Under the pieces are notes generated by a model. That model made no database searches. It worked only from the letters and a program-made list of their open reading frames with translations, and was not told where the DNA came from. A program made the translations under genes and the position numbers. A stretch of DNA of 64,000 nt, from positions 186,001-250,000 of the forward strand of contig NC_090968.1 in NCBI RefSeq assembly GCF_040807025.1. Reading direction: 5' to 3'. The DNA comes from Struthio camelus. Taxonomy: Eukaryota; Chordata; Aves; Struthioniformes; Struthionidae. This document shows, in pieces, positions 1 to 10,192 of this stretch; position 1 is the first letter of the stretch, and each line of letters starts with the position of its first letter.

Positions 1-805
1 GGCGGGTATCAGATCTACCGGCAGAATGATGAACACTAACAGAAGCGCAGATCTACTAGCAGAATTGCTAACAAGGCCATCTCAAATACAAGGAGATCCC
101 ATAGGGGCCCCTGCACTGTGTGCTTCCCAGGGAGATAGCTTGGAGTGGGCCATAGCTGATGCATCGCATGGCGGGTATGCTGCCTATCTCTCACATCTTG
201 CATGCAGATCAGAGACACTGCAGGTTCAGTTCTCGGACGTGCTCCCCAACCAACAGCATACCGAGAAAGAGCACGCCAACACCCACTCCCCCTATCAGCT
301 AGCTGAGAGAGAGGAGCTTCCCGCTGATGCCAGCTACCCACAGCTATTGTCTCGCGGGAAGCTCAGGGGCTGTGCTCCAGCGGGCAGACCCCTCACGCGC
401 TATAATCACCCTTTTCGCAGTGTTGTCCTGGAGCGATCAGTCCAGCCTTGCTGATCCGCTGCGCTTTGGGCCTGGGAATCTGCGGGGGACAGATCACTAA
501 GCCTCAGGGAGACAAGCTGTGCCTGTGCTGTTTGGCAGCCACCCTTAGTTTTCATGCTTAACGCCCGAGCTCTCCTTCCTCCTAGCCGTAAGCTTATTGA
601 AGCCAGCCTGGACACCAGTTTGTCCACAGCACAGGCTCAGGTGACAGGTATTTTTTTGCAGTAAGCGGTCATTCCTGCGAGAGCCTACTGTGACTGACCA
701 ACAACGCCTACAATGGGAGAAGGCTCAGAGGGCAAGGTGCCCCATGAATCTCAAGGACAGTGTAGGATGCAGCTCACTAACCGCAGCTGTTGCACACAGA
801 CCTGA
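1..805. other. Gene-poor segment, possible LTR relic
   Basis: I recognise no gene here. An open frame of 142 codons (26-454, plus) matches no family I know and has no clear splice context. A TATA-like CGCTATAATC near 397-406 and the LTR-like repeat that follows make an old LTR possible, but this is inference. The same stretch recurs at 19456-20260, 38910-39714 and 57565-58369. Confidence 0.3.
11..73. repeat. Pair of 25-nt imperfect direct repeats
   Basis: Positions 11-35 and 49-73 both begin AGATCTAC, share GCAGAAT and end AACA. They agree at 19 of 25 positions with a 38-nt offset. Copies lie at the same place in the other units. Function unknown. Confidence 0.6.
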
Positions 806-1008
806 CCAGCGTTGTGACGCTGAGCGTGTCTGAGACTGGAAATGGCAACCACATTGGTATTGTGATTGGTATTGTGCTTGAACTGTCTAGCTAGATGTTG
901 TTCACACTTGTACTGTGATACACTTGAATTGTGCTCTCAGGGCATTGCTGAATCATTGTGCTAAATCAACACCCCCTGTAACATCAGATTCCCTCAAAAG
1001 AAACTTTT
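806..1008 (+). repeat. LTR-like dispersed repeat, member A
   Basis: This stretch is clearly related to 14589-14780. Both begin CCAGCGTTGTGAC, share CACATTGGT..TTGTGAT, a CACTTG..TTGTG block, TGCTAAATCA, GTA.CATCA and a closing AAAGGAAACT/AAAGAAACT. The look is that of the 3' part of an avian ERV-type LTR, but no LTR ends or coding genes are visible. It directly abuts the CR1 fragment. Confidence 0.5.
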
Positions 1009-1011
1009 GAG

Positions 1012-1215
1012 GCCTGTGAGGGTGACGGAGCACTGGCAGAGGTTGCCCGGAGAGCTTGTGGAGTCTCCTTCGCTGGAGATTTTCAAAACCGGCCTGGACG
1101 CGGTCCTGGGCAACATGCTCTAGAGGACCCGGCTTGAGCAGGGGGGTTGGACTAGATGATCTCCAGAGGTCCCTTCCAGGCTTGGCCATTGCGTGCTTCT
1201 GTGTGATTCTGTGAA
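1012..1215 (+). mobile_element. CR1 LINE 3' end fragment (CR1-a)
   Basis: This is the typical CR1 3' tail: GTGACGGAGCACTGGCAGAG, then GTGGAGTCTCCTTC.CTGGAGAT, TTCAAAAC..GCCTGGACGCG, GGGGGGTTGGACTAGATGAT and CTCCAGAGGTCCCTTCCA. It ends in octamer-like GTGATTCTGTGA. Only about 200 bp remain, so it is a dead 5'-truncated copy. Confidence 0.93.
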
Positions 1216-1387
1216 CCTGACAGCCACTGCAGGCAAGGCTGACACTGATTATCACACGGCCAGCTGATGCTCTGGCAGGGTTTGGGTCTCATAGTTGCTC
1301 TATCAGAGCAAGCAGGCGCTTGCACGCGTCTTGGCCCACCGCTGTCCCTTCAGAAGTTCAAAGGTGTTGGTGTGTGCAGGGCGGATT

Positions 1388-1413
1388 CCCCTCCTCCCTC
1401 CCTCCCTCCCTCC
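1388..1413. repeat. CCCT/CCTC microsatellite
   Basis: A short pyrimidine tetranucleotide run of about five repeats. It recurs at 20843, 40304 and 58952 with the same apparent length. Confidence 0.8.
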
Positions 1414-3182
1414 ACCTCCACTGATTACAGTGGGAGCTTAGACAAGGAGCTGGCATGCAGACAGCCATTTTGTGCTCACCAAAACTGGGGACAGGGGAAT
1501 CCCCCCTCCTGAGAGTGTGTGGAGTGCACGGGATGGAACGGAATCCCGCTTCATGCCAGGGCCTTCTCAATGTATTGTTTACCTCCTCTAAATCAGTCCC
1601 TGAAGCATGAGGAAAGTAACTCCCTTCTTGGCCCTGTCTAGGAGTCCTGTCTTCTCATGAGATGGGAATAGGGCCTTCTAGCGGGACATTTCCGGCTGTA
1701 AGGGTGAGAGCAGCAAAGCAACAACCGTGTGCTTGCAAGGAGGAATAAGCGAGCGAGAAGTCTGTTTCTCTGTGTGTCAGCTAAGGGCAGGCTGGTGTGT
1801 CCTGGGGGCAGCAGGAGCTGCCTGAGGAGCCGCAGGGCAGGGACTCTGGTGCTGTCCTGGAGGGAGGCGCTGGCACGAGGGAGCTGCAGGCCGTCTGGGG
1901 GCAGGGAATCTCCTTGACACAAGAACAAGGGGCACAGAGTGTCACTGTCCTCTGCTTCCTTGTGCCACTGGGGCCAGGGACAGTTTGGAAGCTGATGAGG
2001 CAGCTGACACCCTGCCCCTACCCACCCCTTCCCCCGTGCTGCTGTGCTTTCAAGGGGGCTTGGGCTGTGGTGTGAGTGCTACTGTGCCGCAGAAACACGG
2101 GCCTCGACCCCTCGCTGCAGCCCCCACTGCCCTCCTGCCCCTGCCCTGCCGCCCTGCCGTCCTCCCCACGCTGCCCTGCCTCCTGACTCCTCTCCCCACA
2201 CCGCAGGGCCCGGCAGTGCAGCAGGCGCAGGCACAGCCCCGCAGCTGCTGCCTGGTCCCCGGCCCTCCCCGCCTCCCTCCACACCAGGGCTCCAGCCCCA
2301 GCCAGGCAGCAGGTCCGGCCTCTCCCCCCAGCTCCTGGCCTGGCTCCTCCCGCACTCCCACCCCCTGGCAGGGAGCTGGAGCTGCCCTGGTCCCGGGCAA
2401 CTGGCCAGCACCAGGGCTGGCATAGGGCCCGGGTGGACAGGCAGTGCGGGGGGGCAGTGGGGCAGGGCGAGCAGCCTCCCTCAGGGCCCCACGGCTGGGC
2501 CAGGAGGGATGAGGCCATGCGGCCAGCTGGGCTCCAGCTGCTGCTTTGATGTCAGCTCCATGGAGGGACCGTTGGGGTTTGCTCCCTTTGCAGGGGAATG
2601 GCTGGAGGCGGAGACCTTGCCGGGGCCTGGCCCAGACCGGGGCAGTGCGCTACTGATCAAATTGAAGGACGCAGCCCCCTTTTCCTCCACCAAAATGATC
2701 CACAGACTATTAGGGCACGTGCGTTTAATCCACAGTACTCCTTATGGGACCGAAGGCAAAAGAAATGTGCTGTCCGTTCTTCTAGGTGAAAAAACGACGT
2801 TGGTTTGTGTCGCCATCTTTGCCCTTCTAGCTTCCAGGACTGTTAAAACAGCAGTGAATTTTGTGGTGGGAACAAAATTGAGAAAGGGTTTGTTGAAACG
2901 GCTTAAGAGAAAACCTGAAACAATTTCTGATTTTGTTACCTATAGGCCACAAAGATTATGTTACTCTTTTGCTATTCCCGAGGGGAAGGCATTTACAGCC
3001 ACAGCTGAAAAGTGAGCTTAGGTTGTCCCAGTTGGGTCAGTCATTTTTCTCAACTGCTATTGTTTCTCTGTCTCTACTGCTGGGAGGCAACTCTCTGGAC
3101 CGACTGAACTCAGTTATGCCTCTAGGATCTTTGGCTTGAGCCGGCATGAGGTGCTGCCATGCTGTGGTGGCAGAAAGAAATG
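1414..3182. other. No recognised gene: GC-rich block then AT-richer block
   Basis: From 2018 to 2640 the sequence is pyrimidine- and proline-codon-rich and is open in several frames on both strands, as expected from composition alone. From about 2690 to 3130 composition becomes AT-richer. A plus frame of 323 codons (2044-3015) spans both blocks but has no domain I recognise. Copies start at 20869, 40330 and 58978. Confidence 0.5.
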
Positions 3183-3318
3183 CTAGAGAGGCTGTGGAGT
3201 CTCCCTCACTGGAGGTATTCAAAACCCAACAGGGCCCGGCCCTGAGCAACCTGCTCTAGCTGACCCTGACCATCTCCAGAGGTCCCTTCCACCCTCCGCC
3301 ATTCCGTGGTTCCGTGAC
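3183..3318 (+). mobile_element. CR1 LINE 3' end fragment (CR1-b), more diverged
   Basis: CR1 tail motifs are present in order: GCTGTGGAGTCTCCCTCACT, GGAGGTATTCAAAACCCA, GAGCAACCTGCTCTAG, then CCATCTCCAGAGGTCCCTTC and a degenerate ATTCCGTGGTTCCGTG terminus. The GGGGGGTTGGACTAGATGAT block is partly lost, so it is older than or diverged from CR1-a. Confidence 0.9.
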
Positions 3319-3756
3319 CCTGCAGTTGTTGATATTCAACTCTCAGAACAAGCCTGAGTTCTACCGGACGGAGGTGACGCCGCACTGCAAGCTCAAAAGC
3401 TTCCTGGTCTTGGGAGGTGCACAGACAGTGTATTCAGAGTGAGCAAGCAGGTAGATCTTCCTTTAAAAAGCAGAACCACTCAGAATTCACTGAGCTCAAG
3501 GGGAGGTCCTTGCCACCTCCCTCTGGTCTGCAGGAAACACATCTGGCTGCCCTTAGACAGTTCTCGGCCGTCCTGGATATCCCACCTCAGCTATTCATGC
3601 CTCAGCTAGGCATTACCTCCCCCCACTCCCCAGGAGCCCTCTCCTCCAGGCTTCTCCTCCTTCTTCCTAAGTGCTGGCTAATTCCACAGATTCATGCCTT
3701 GCTTCTGCCTCCCTTTATGGTACCTACGATGACTTCTCTGAAGTTCTGGGGCCGCC

Positions 3757-3762
3757 TTTATA
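3757..3762 (+). promoter_or_regulatory. Candidate TATA box of TOPORS-like gene
   Basis: TTTATA sits about 190 bp upstream of the proposed start codon, with an E-box CACGTG at about 3781. It is a position-based guess with no transcript support. The same arrangement is kept in all four units. Confidence 0.3.
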
Positions 3763-3951
3763 CAGCCGCAGTTACCAAGCCACGTGCAGGATTTTCCCCT
3801 AACTGCAGCCTGTTCCCTTTACAGCCACATACAGTCGTGTGCTCTACAGGCCCTCAAGCTGACAGCGCGCCAGAGAGAGCGCACCTGAACCCTTGGAGGA
3901 GGTGAGGCACGTTTGGCTCCCCCACCCGCACGGCCCCCAGCAGAGGAGCCC

Positions 3952-6633
3952 ATGGAGGTAGGTGCCACCCACCCTCGCCCCTCACCCCACGAGCGGCAAC
4001 ACAGGCAGAGGGAAGGGGCTTGCTCTTCTTGCGCTGAGAGGGGCCATCGCACTGCCGCCAACGCCAAAAGGTTCGTCACCTCTCCACCAATCCTTTGAAA
4101 AGGGTGAGGGTCAGAGCTGCCAGGGGCAGGGCAGGGCTTGTGGACTTCTGCTGCAATTTGGCTGGGCGGCAGGGCACATACTCCTGCTGGGCTCACTTGG
4201 CTGACAGGCATGCTGTGCATCTGTGGCCAGTGCCGTGTGTGTAGCAAGAGGCTGCAGGGGTCTCCAGGAGTGCTGAGAGACCTCGTTGCCTCTTCCTCGG
4301 AGTGCACTTGCAGCTGTGGTGAGCTGCACTTGGAACTATGCTGCAGGCTGGGCTGTGCAAGGAAGCAGAGGTGGTCAGTGGGGTTTTGGGAAGTGCTGAG
4401 TCCCAAGCAGCAAGGGCATGCTTTTGAAGAGGGCAAGGAGAAAGGGCAGGGTGCCCAAGAATGGCAAGGATGCCCACGTTCCCCGGGGGCAGCATGTTGG
4501 TTCCTGAGCTTTCTGGCAGCTCCCAGTTCGTAAAGGAAGAGTTGCTCTGAGAACTGTCTGAATGCATGCTCCCCCAGCCTCCTGTGCTCTGCTGATGCGG
4601 CTGGTACTGGTGCAAAGAGGGACCTCTTCCTTTCCGGAGGAAGGAGGGAGGCAGATGTCGGCAATTCCTAGGCAGTTCCTGAGCCGGGACATTTTTCAAT
4701 GTCTTTCCTTCCTCTCTTGCTGAGTTAGGAGGAGACTGACCCATGACACCTCCCTGTCATGGGAGGGCACCGAGGCCTTCCTGGGTGATAGGCACCAGTG
4801 CCTGTGTTCTTTCTTCTCATCCTGAAAGCAGCCTCGTGTGGGTTTCTGTGCCAATGGCTCTTCTGCACCGCTGCCTGCACCATAGTCCGCCCTCCACACT
4901 GCCCTCCGCAGTCTTCCCAGGAAGGGCAATGATCTCGGCCTCTCTTTCTGCAGCGGAGTGCAGCATCAGCAGCTGAGGCACCTGCAACGGATGGCAGCTC
5001 CTTACCCTCAGCTCCCCCCAGCCCTCTGCAGCAGACAACACCAAGACCTGCAGCTCCAGACGCTACGTGTCCCATCTGCCTGGACACCTTGGACAACGTG
5101 GCCTACATAAAACCTTGCTTCCATAAGTTTTGCTTTAGTTGTGTGTTCCGGTGGTCGAAAACAAAGGCCGAATGCCCGCTGTGCAAGCAGGCTTTCCGAT
5201 CAATTCTGCACACAGTGGTGGCAGAAGATGACTACCAGGAGCATGTCATCAGGCCCCCCGAAGATGGTTCTGTTGCCAGCCATCAGCAACGGAGAGCTCC
5301 TCACCGCCCTGCCATCCGGAGGCGCCGTCACCCTGCAGCTCACCCGCAGCAGCCTTCCCCTTCTCCTCAGATGCGACCCTCTCCGCAGAACAGCAGCAGG
5401 CTGGAGGGGACCCGGAGGCACACCAGGCAGAGGCAGAGAGAGGGAGGGCTGCTGGAGCCACGCCAGAGGCTGTCCCCACAGAGGCAGGCCAGGGCTGACA
5501 GGAGACCTCAGGGGCATGCGGCAGCGACGGAGGAGGAGATGCTGAACTTCCGCCGCTCTCTGTACCGCACAGGGATGCGCGTGCAAAGGGCTCCCGATGG
5601 CGGCCACCCCCAGGACATCTCGGCAGACTTCTTCTGCCGCAGCCCAGCCAGCATTCAGAGACTGCTGCCCTGGCTGCAGCGGGAACTGAGAGTCCTCTTT
5701 GGAGTCCACCAGACATTGCTAACTGTCACGGAGCTCATTGTCCTGACAAACCTGAGGAGGTACGACCTGGACAGTCAGGCCTTTGCTGAGGACTTAGAGC
5801 TGCTTCTGCTGAGTCGCACCGAGCAGTTCCTCCACGAGCTCATCAGCTTTGCCCGCTGCTCGTGCAGCATGGAGACCTACGACCAGCAGGCCATGTATGG
5901 CTACCGTGCTCCCAGCCGGCACGAAGGAAGCCCCTCAGCCTCATTGAGCCTGGCAGCTGCTGCAGGGACGGCCCGGACTCCTGTGCCAGCCCAGAGCCCA
6001 TCCCGAGCTAGTAGCCCTGGGCTCACGGAGCTTCCTGGCCCCTCGTACGCCATCCCCCACGAGCTTGCCGCAGCCACACAGTCTGCCCAGCAGCCGCGGC
6101 GAAGCTCTGATGATGGGGCAGCTCGAGCAGGAGGAGAAGCCTGGAGAGAGTTGCTGGCTCCTGCCGACCCCCAGGACAGTGACTCCTCGTCAGACAGTTG
6201 TGTCCTTGTAGGGTCCTGGAAGCCCTGGGCAGAGGGAAGCCCTGAATGCATTGTGCTCTCCTCAGACTCAGAGCACTCAGCCGCGGCAGAGGAAGAGGAA
6301 GCTGGGCAGAATGAGCAGCCGCTCCATGGGTCCAGCCGGAGCTGCAGCAAAGCCAGCAGGAGCTGCTTGCCCAGCTCCGCCATGCCGAAGGAAACTGGCT
6401 GGAGCTGCCGCAGCTGCTGCCCCACTGCCCCCAGGGAGGAGACAGAGCCCCGGCAGGGGCAGGTGGAGGATGTGGCTGGTTGCTCTGTGCAGGGCTGCAG
6501 CCAGATCCCCTTTGCTCCTGGCAGCGGCAGGCAATGCTCACCCGGGAGTCCCCGGCTGCCCAGAAAGAGGAGGGCAGGCAGCCCTGAGGCCTGTACCCAG
6601 CCCAGCAAGAGGCAGGCATGGCCTCAGCGTTAG
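3952..6633 (+). CDS. TOPORS-like: TOPORS-like RING E3 ligase, full length (unit 1)
   Basis: The model has two coding exons: 3952-3957 (ATG GAG only, followed by donor GTAGGT) and 4954-6633 after acceptor TTTCTGCAG. The join is in phase and predicts 561 residues; human TOPORS is about 1,045. A C3HC4 RING finger is visible: C41, C44, C57, H59, C62, C65, C76, C79, starting CPICLD and ending CPLC. Residues about 195-319 carry the TOPORS-specific helical domain, with NFRRSLYR, DISADFF, PWLQREL, RYDLDSQAF and HELISFAR. A SUMO-interaction-like CIVLSSDSE lies near residue 435, and a basic RKRR nuclear signal near 539. TOPORS family proteins are nuclear ubiquitin and SUMO ligases that bind topoisomerase I and p53. 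Family assignment is strong. The tiny first exon is inferred from phase and splice consensus; an undetected extra 5' exon is possible. Confidence 0.88.
3958..4953 (+). other. Intron 1 of TOPORS-like gene
   Basis: It runs from GTAGGT at 3958 to TTTCTGCAG ending at 4953, 996 bp, phase 0. Open frames inside it on either strand (for example a 281-codon minus frame at 3819-4664) show no domains and cross the splice sites, so I treat them as chance. Confidence 0.65.
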
Positions 6634-7486
6634 GAAGGAGAGAGGAAGATGGCCAGGGAGCAGAGACGAGAGCAGCCAGAGAAGCCTGTGGCAATGGCGG
6701 CTAGGTAAGAAGACCGAAAGAAGTGGAAAACGGGCTGGACTGCTGCCCTCCAAGGGTTGTCTTCAGCGGTACAAGGTCTGGCAGTCAGCTGACTGTGAGT
6801 AGTGGCCTCCTTGGGAGAAGGTAGCAATGCTAGGGCAAAGACTGGTTCAGGTGTTCTTAATGAGGCGATGGAGGGCTCTCGGGGCAAGCTTGGAGTAGGA
6901 GTTGGACTAGACGCTGGCAGATGCAGGGCCCACACGGATGAGGAAGTCTGTCAGTCCCCCCAGCAGTTATTCTAGGAGATGGCTGTCTGAAAGCACCTTT
7001 GGCAGGACACTGCGGGGCCAGGTTTGTATAAAGACCAGTGCAATCCAGCTGGTTGCCGTGACAAATGCTGAGGAGAGTGAAGGGGTCCCTCGTGACTCAC
7101 TTGCCTTCTGTCACCCTCTGCTCTCCCTTGGCAGGCAAGGAAGTGGTGGGTTTTCCGCACAGACCTGAGGTGCACCGAGCCCCTCTCCTTGTGTGTGTGT
7201 GGGCCTCCCACCAAAATGCCTGAGCTCCCCTGCAGCTGTTCCCCAAATGGCCCTGTCTGGGCTGGAGAACGGGGAGGCATAAAACTCCCCAGCATACACT
7301 TCTGGGGAGGAACCCTCTCAGCTTCCCCTCTGCTGGAAAAATGGCTTGCCTCCGTGTTTCTGCTCCTTTCGCTCTCACCCCACCTGCTCTAGGGGCTTTT
7401 AATCTCCTTGCGTGCCTTACTTCTTCCCTTTTGCGTTGTTGGCGTGCAGTGCTAACCACGGTGTTGGAGCGGGTGCCACCTTCCAG
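6634..7486 (+). other. Downstream of TOPORS-like stop: possible spliced 3' UTR
   Basis: A good donor (GGCTAG/GTAAGA, 6704/6705) lies 71 nt after the stop. At 7450-7486 there is a 37-nt exon-like stretch: a pyrimidine-rich tract ending GCGTGCAG before it and CTTCCAG/GTAAGAA after it. It could be a 3' UTR exon. No AATAAA is seen nearby; the nearest plus-strand one is at 11535. Equivalent candidate exons lie at 26905-26941 and 45561-45597. Confidence 0.3.
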
Positions 7487-8522
7487 GTAAGAAGCTGGCC
7501 CTGGGGTTTTTCACCAGTGCTGCTGCTGGCTAAGGAGCTCGTCACCTGAACGCACTTAAGGCACCTGGGATGTGAGCTGCTGGAGAGCTGCCAGAGCTCA
7601 GGATGCAAGAAGACTGGCTTGAATTGTCTAGCTCTCCTCAGCTTGGAGGCAGAGCTAGCCCTGCCAGGACATGGCTTCCAGGCTGACAACCCTGCTTTGA
7701 AGCTTCTTTGAAGCAGGAGCAAAATCATTTCTGGGAGGTGTGTCACATTCCGCATGTCCGATGGCTGCTGAGGACCGGGCTGCAGCAGTGGTGAGCGTAG
7801 CTGTGGCTGTGGGGGTTGGCAGGGCTGAGCAATGCAGCCTCTGGCCTCTCTCCCCAGGCCCCCTGCAATGAGGTGAGGAACTGCTCACTGAGGTGAGCCC
7901 ATCTCCATGCTTGTGCCTCAGGGGGCATGTTATTCCCAGCTCACAGAGGCCTTCAGCTTTCCCACATGTTAACTTAGGAGTTAACATCTCTGCCTGAAAG
8001 CAAACCCTGGGACTGCAACCTTGGCTAGGTTTTGGTAGGAACAACGGGAACTCCCAGCTCGATACAAAGGGAGGCACTCCCAGCGCAGCACCCTAAGCCC
8101 AGGCTGACGGAGGCAGGCTCTCTTGTGCTCCTGCTTTCTGAGCCAGGAACTCTGGGGTCCTTGGCTGCACAAAGGCACAGCTCCAGCTGAAGTGGTGCCG
8201 GTTAGACTCGCCAACCCAGCAGCCACTGTGTGCTCCGGCTTCCCTAAAACACAGGCGGCATCTCCCCTTCCTCCTCTCGCAGCTCTTCCAGAGAACACTT
8301 GTGCGCAACTAGCTTTCAGGACTGGTCTCTGATGTCCTATGGCTCCCTGTCAGCGTGAGTCAGAGAGGATTTGGGGCAAACTCCCGTCCTCAGGCTTTTC
8401 CCTTAGCCAGCACCAGGCAACACCATGCCGAGATGAGATTTCCCTCACTTGTCTATCGAGATATATTTCTCTGGAGTCACGAGAGTGATAACAGGAGTGC
8501 AGTGAGAAATTAAATAATAACA
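7487..8522. other. No gene recognised
   Basis: I see only short frames without domains or a coherent splice pattern. Copies of this stretch are at 26942-27977 and 45598-46633. Confidence 0.5.
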
Positions 8523-8632
8523 CAAGCTTGTTCTTCCAGGAAAAAAGTATTGCCTACTCACCCGCAGGATTCCGCAGAGGCGCCAAAACCTCGTCCAGCT
8601 GAGATGCTGGGGAAGCTTCACCTACAGGCACA
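8523..8632 (-). repeat. Duplicated exon-like segment, copy 1 (minus strand)
   Basis: It is homologous to 8735-8846. On the minus strand it can encode VPVGEASPASQLDEVLAPL followed by RNPAG, ending at a consensus donor GTGAGT (exon low end 8562), with a possible acceptor TTGCAG just upstream. The shared reading frame and the donor at the same codon suggest two ancient copies of one exon. The parent gene is unknown. Confidence 0.45.
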
Positions 8633-8734
8633 CCTGCAATCAGAGAGGAGATTTGCTTCCCTTCTATACCATGACATACGTCTTTTGAGCCAGCATCGGG
8701 ATTACAGAGGGGGAAAAGAAACGCTTAAAAAGAG

Positions 8735-8846
8735 ACAAAGCTTGTCCTTGCCAGCAAAAAAAGTCTGACTCCTTACCAGTGGCGTCCTGCAGAGGCTCCC
8801 TTACCTCTCCCAGCTGAGCAGCTGGGTACGCAGTGTCCACGGGCAC
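8735..8846 (-). repeat. Duplicated exon-like segment, copy 2 (minus strand)
   Basis: This is the partner of 8523-8632, offset by about 214 bp. The minus strand reads VPVDTAYPAAQLGEVREPL then QDATG, with donor GTAAGG at the same codon position (exon low end 8777). The AG acceptor of the partner is AT here, so this copy may have lost splicing. Confidence 0.45.
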
Positions 8847-9851
8847 ATCGGTAAGCAGACACGGAGCAGCAGAACTGCGCTGGGCCGACAGTGAACACCC
8901 AGGGACTGGCTGAGGCCCAGAGGGGAGAAATGACCGTCCCCACACTTGCCTGCCTGCAGTGCGCTGGAGCTGGGAGAGAACCCAGGAGTTTGGACTCCCA
9001 GTCAGCCCTTCCCCTGCTCTACGCCAATGACCCCTGCCCTTCCGCTTCCCACACGTTCCGAGTCCCAGAGCACCTCGCCAGAGCAGGAGAGACTTCCAGT
9101 CTCTACCATTTCTCACTGCTGAGGACTTGCCTTTGCAATCTTGAGATCACGCCTAATTCAAGAAACTTTATTTTGAAGTGCCAAAATTCCTTCTGGAAAC
9201 AACCACACAAAGCTCTGGAGCCCTCAGGACACATCAGCACATTAGCCCCACTGAGCTTCCTTTCTTTTGCTTGAACCAAAAGAACTAACTGCAGCGGCAG
9301 GTTATTCTTTCTTAGGCAAAGCTGCAGCACAAGCACCTCACCCGTGTTTCTCCCAGTGCCTTATAGGCAGCAGAGGGATGCTGAAGCAGGAGAATAAGGA
9401 GCTGGAGAATAAGCTCCATGTTTGCAGAGTGCTCTCCAGTGGCTCTCCCTCTCCCTGCCACGGGGCTCCTCAGCCCTTCTCTTCACCAGGGAAGCTCAGC
9501 TCAGGGGCTGTGTGGTGTCTCGTAAATGCTCGCCCATCTCTCACAGACTTTTCAGCACTCTTGCCGGCAACAAGGGACTCACTAGAACAGCAGAGGCGGC
9601 GCATCCACAGCAACAGCTCTACACCTCCCCCCTTCCCCACTCTTGGCACTGAATCGGGAAAGCATCCGAGTTCCTCTGCTCAACAGAGGCAAGGGCAGCC
9701 CCCCTCGCAACCTGGCCAAATGGTCCTTCCCAGAGACACGGCTGGCCGCAGGGGCACCTCCCTCCCAGGGCTCCCCTCCACCTCCACGGCACGATGGAGA
9801 ACACAGCCTGCAAACGGATCCCACCGCTCCTGCCAAGGCTCTTTTGAGAAT
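8847..9851. other. No gene recognised
   Basis: A 197-codon plus frame (9267-9860) includes LKQENKELENKLH near 9385, which could be a stray coiled-coil exon, but it lacks convincing splice sites. Copies are at 28302-29306 and 46958-47962. Confidence 0.4.
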
Positions 9852-10192
9852 GTAGGGTAGTTACAGTGATAGGATGCTGTTAGGATAGCTAGCGTAGAGT
9901 TGGTTATCATAGTCTTAGCGTGTAGTTACTTACAGTATTCTTAGAGCAGTTGGAGTATCCTTAGGTCATTGTAATTTCTCTAAGGGTAGGAGACAGCTAG
10001 TCTGCCTGGCTATACTTAGGGCAGTTATTATAGTTATCATATAGTTACCATTAGCATTATTACTTATAGTTAGAGTTAGTTAGAGTTACTGTTCGTAGTT
10101 ATCCTTAGGCCATAGTAATTCTTGCTGGAGGGTAGTTAATGTTAGAGGAGAGTATTAGGATGGTTTCAGATAGCTAGCCTGGCAGGAGGCTA
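9852..10192. repeat. Degenerate TAGTTA-rich simple-repeat tract
   Basis: About 340 bp are built from variations on TAGTTA, GTTAGAG, TTAGG and TATAGTTA, for example ATAGTTAGAGTTAGTTAG near 10065. Composition differs sharply from the flanks and stops occur in every plus frame. It looks like a decayed minisatellite. Function unknown. Confidence 0.7.

Noticed and set aside
26-454. 142-codon open frame at the unit start
   Set aside because: No family resemblance, and identity between units is uninformative; it may lie in an LTR relic.
2044-3015. 323-codon plus-strand open frame
   Set aside because: It starts in a proline-rich GC block and ends in AT-rich sequence with no domain or splice support; conservation between units only reflects recent duplication.
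4138-4533. Cys-rich frame (CICGQCRVCSKR) suggestive of a zinc finger
   Set aside because: It lies within the intron; cysteine spacing fits no known finger and no splice sites support it.
3819-4664. 281-codon minus-strand frame over TOPORS-like intron 1
   Set aside because: It crosses the proposed exon and intron, has no domain, and has repetitive Ser/Pro/His composition.
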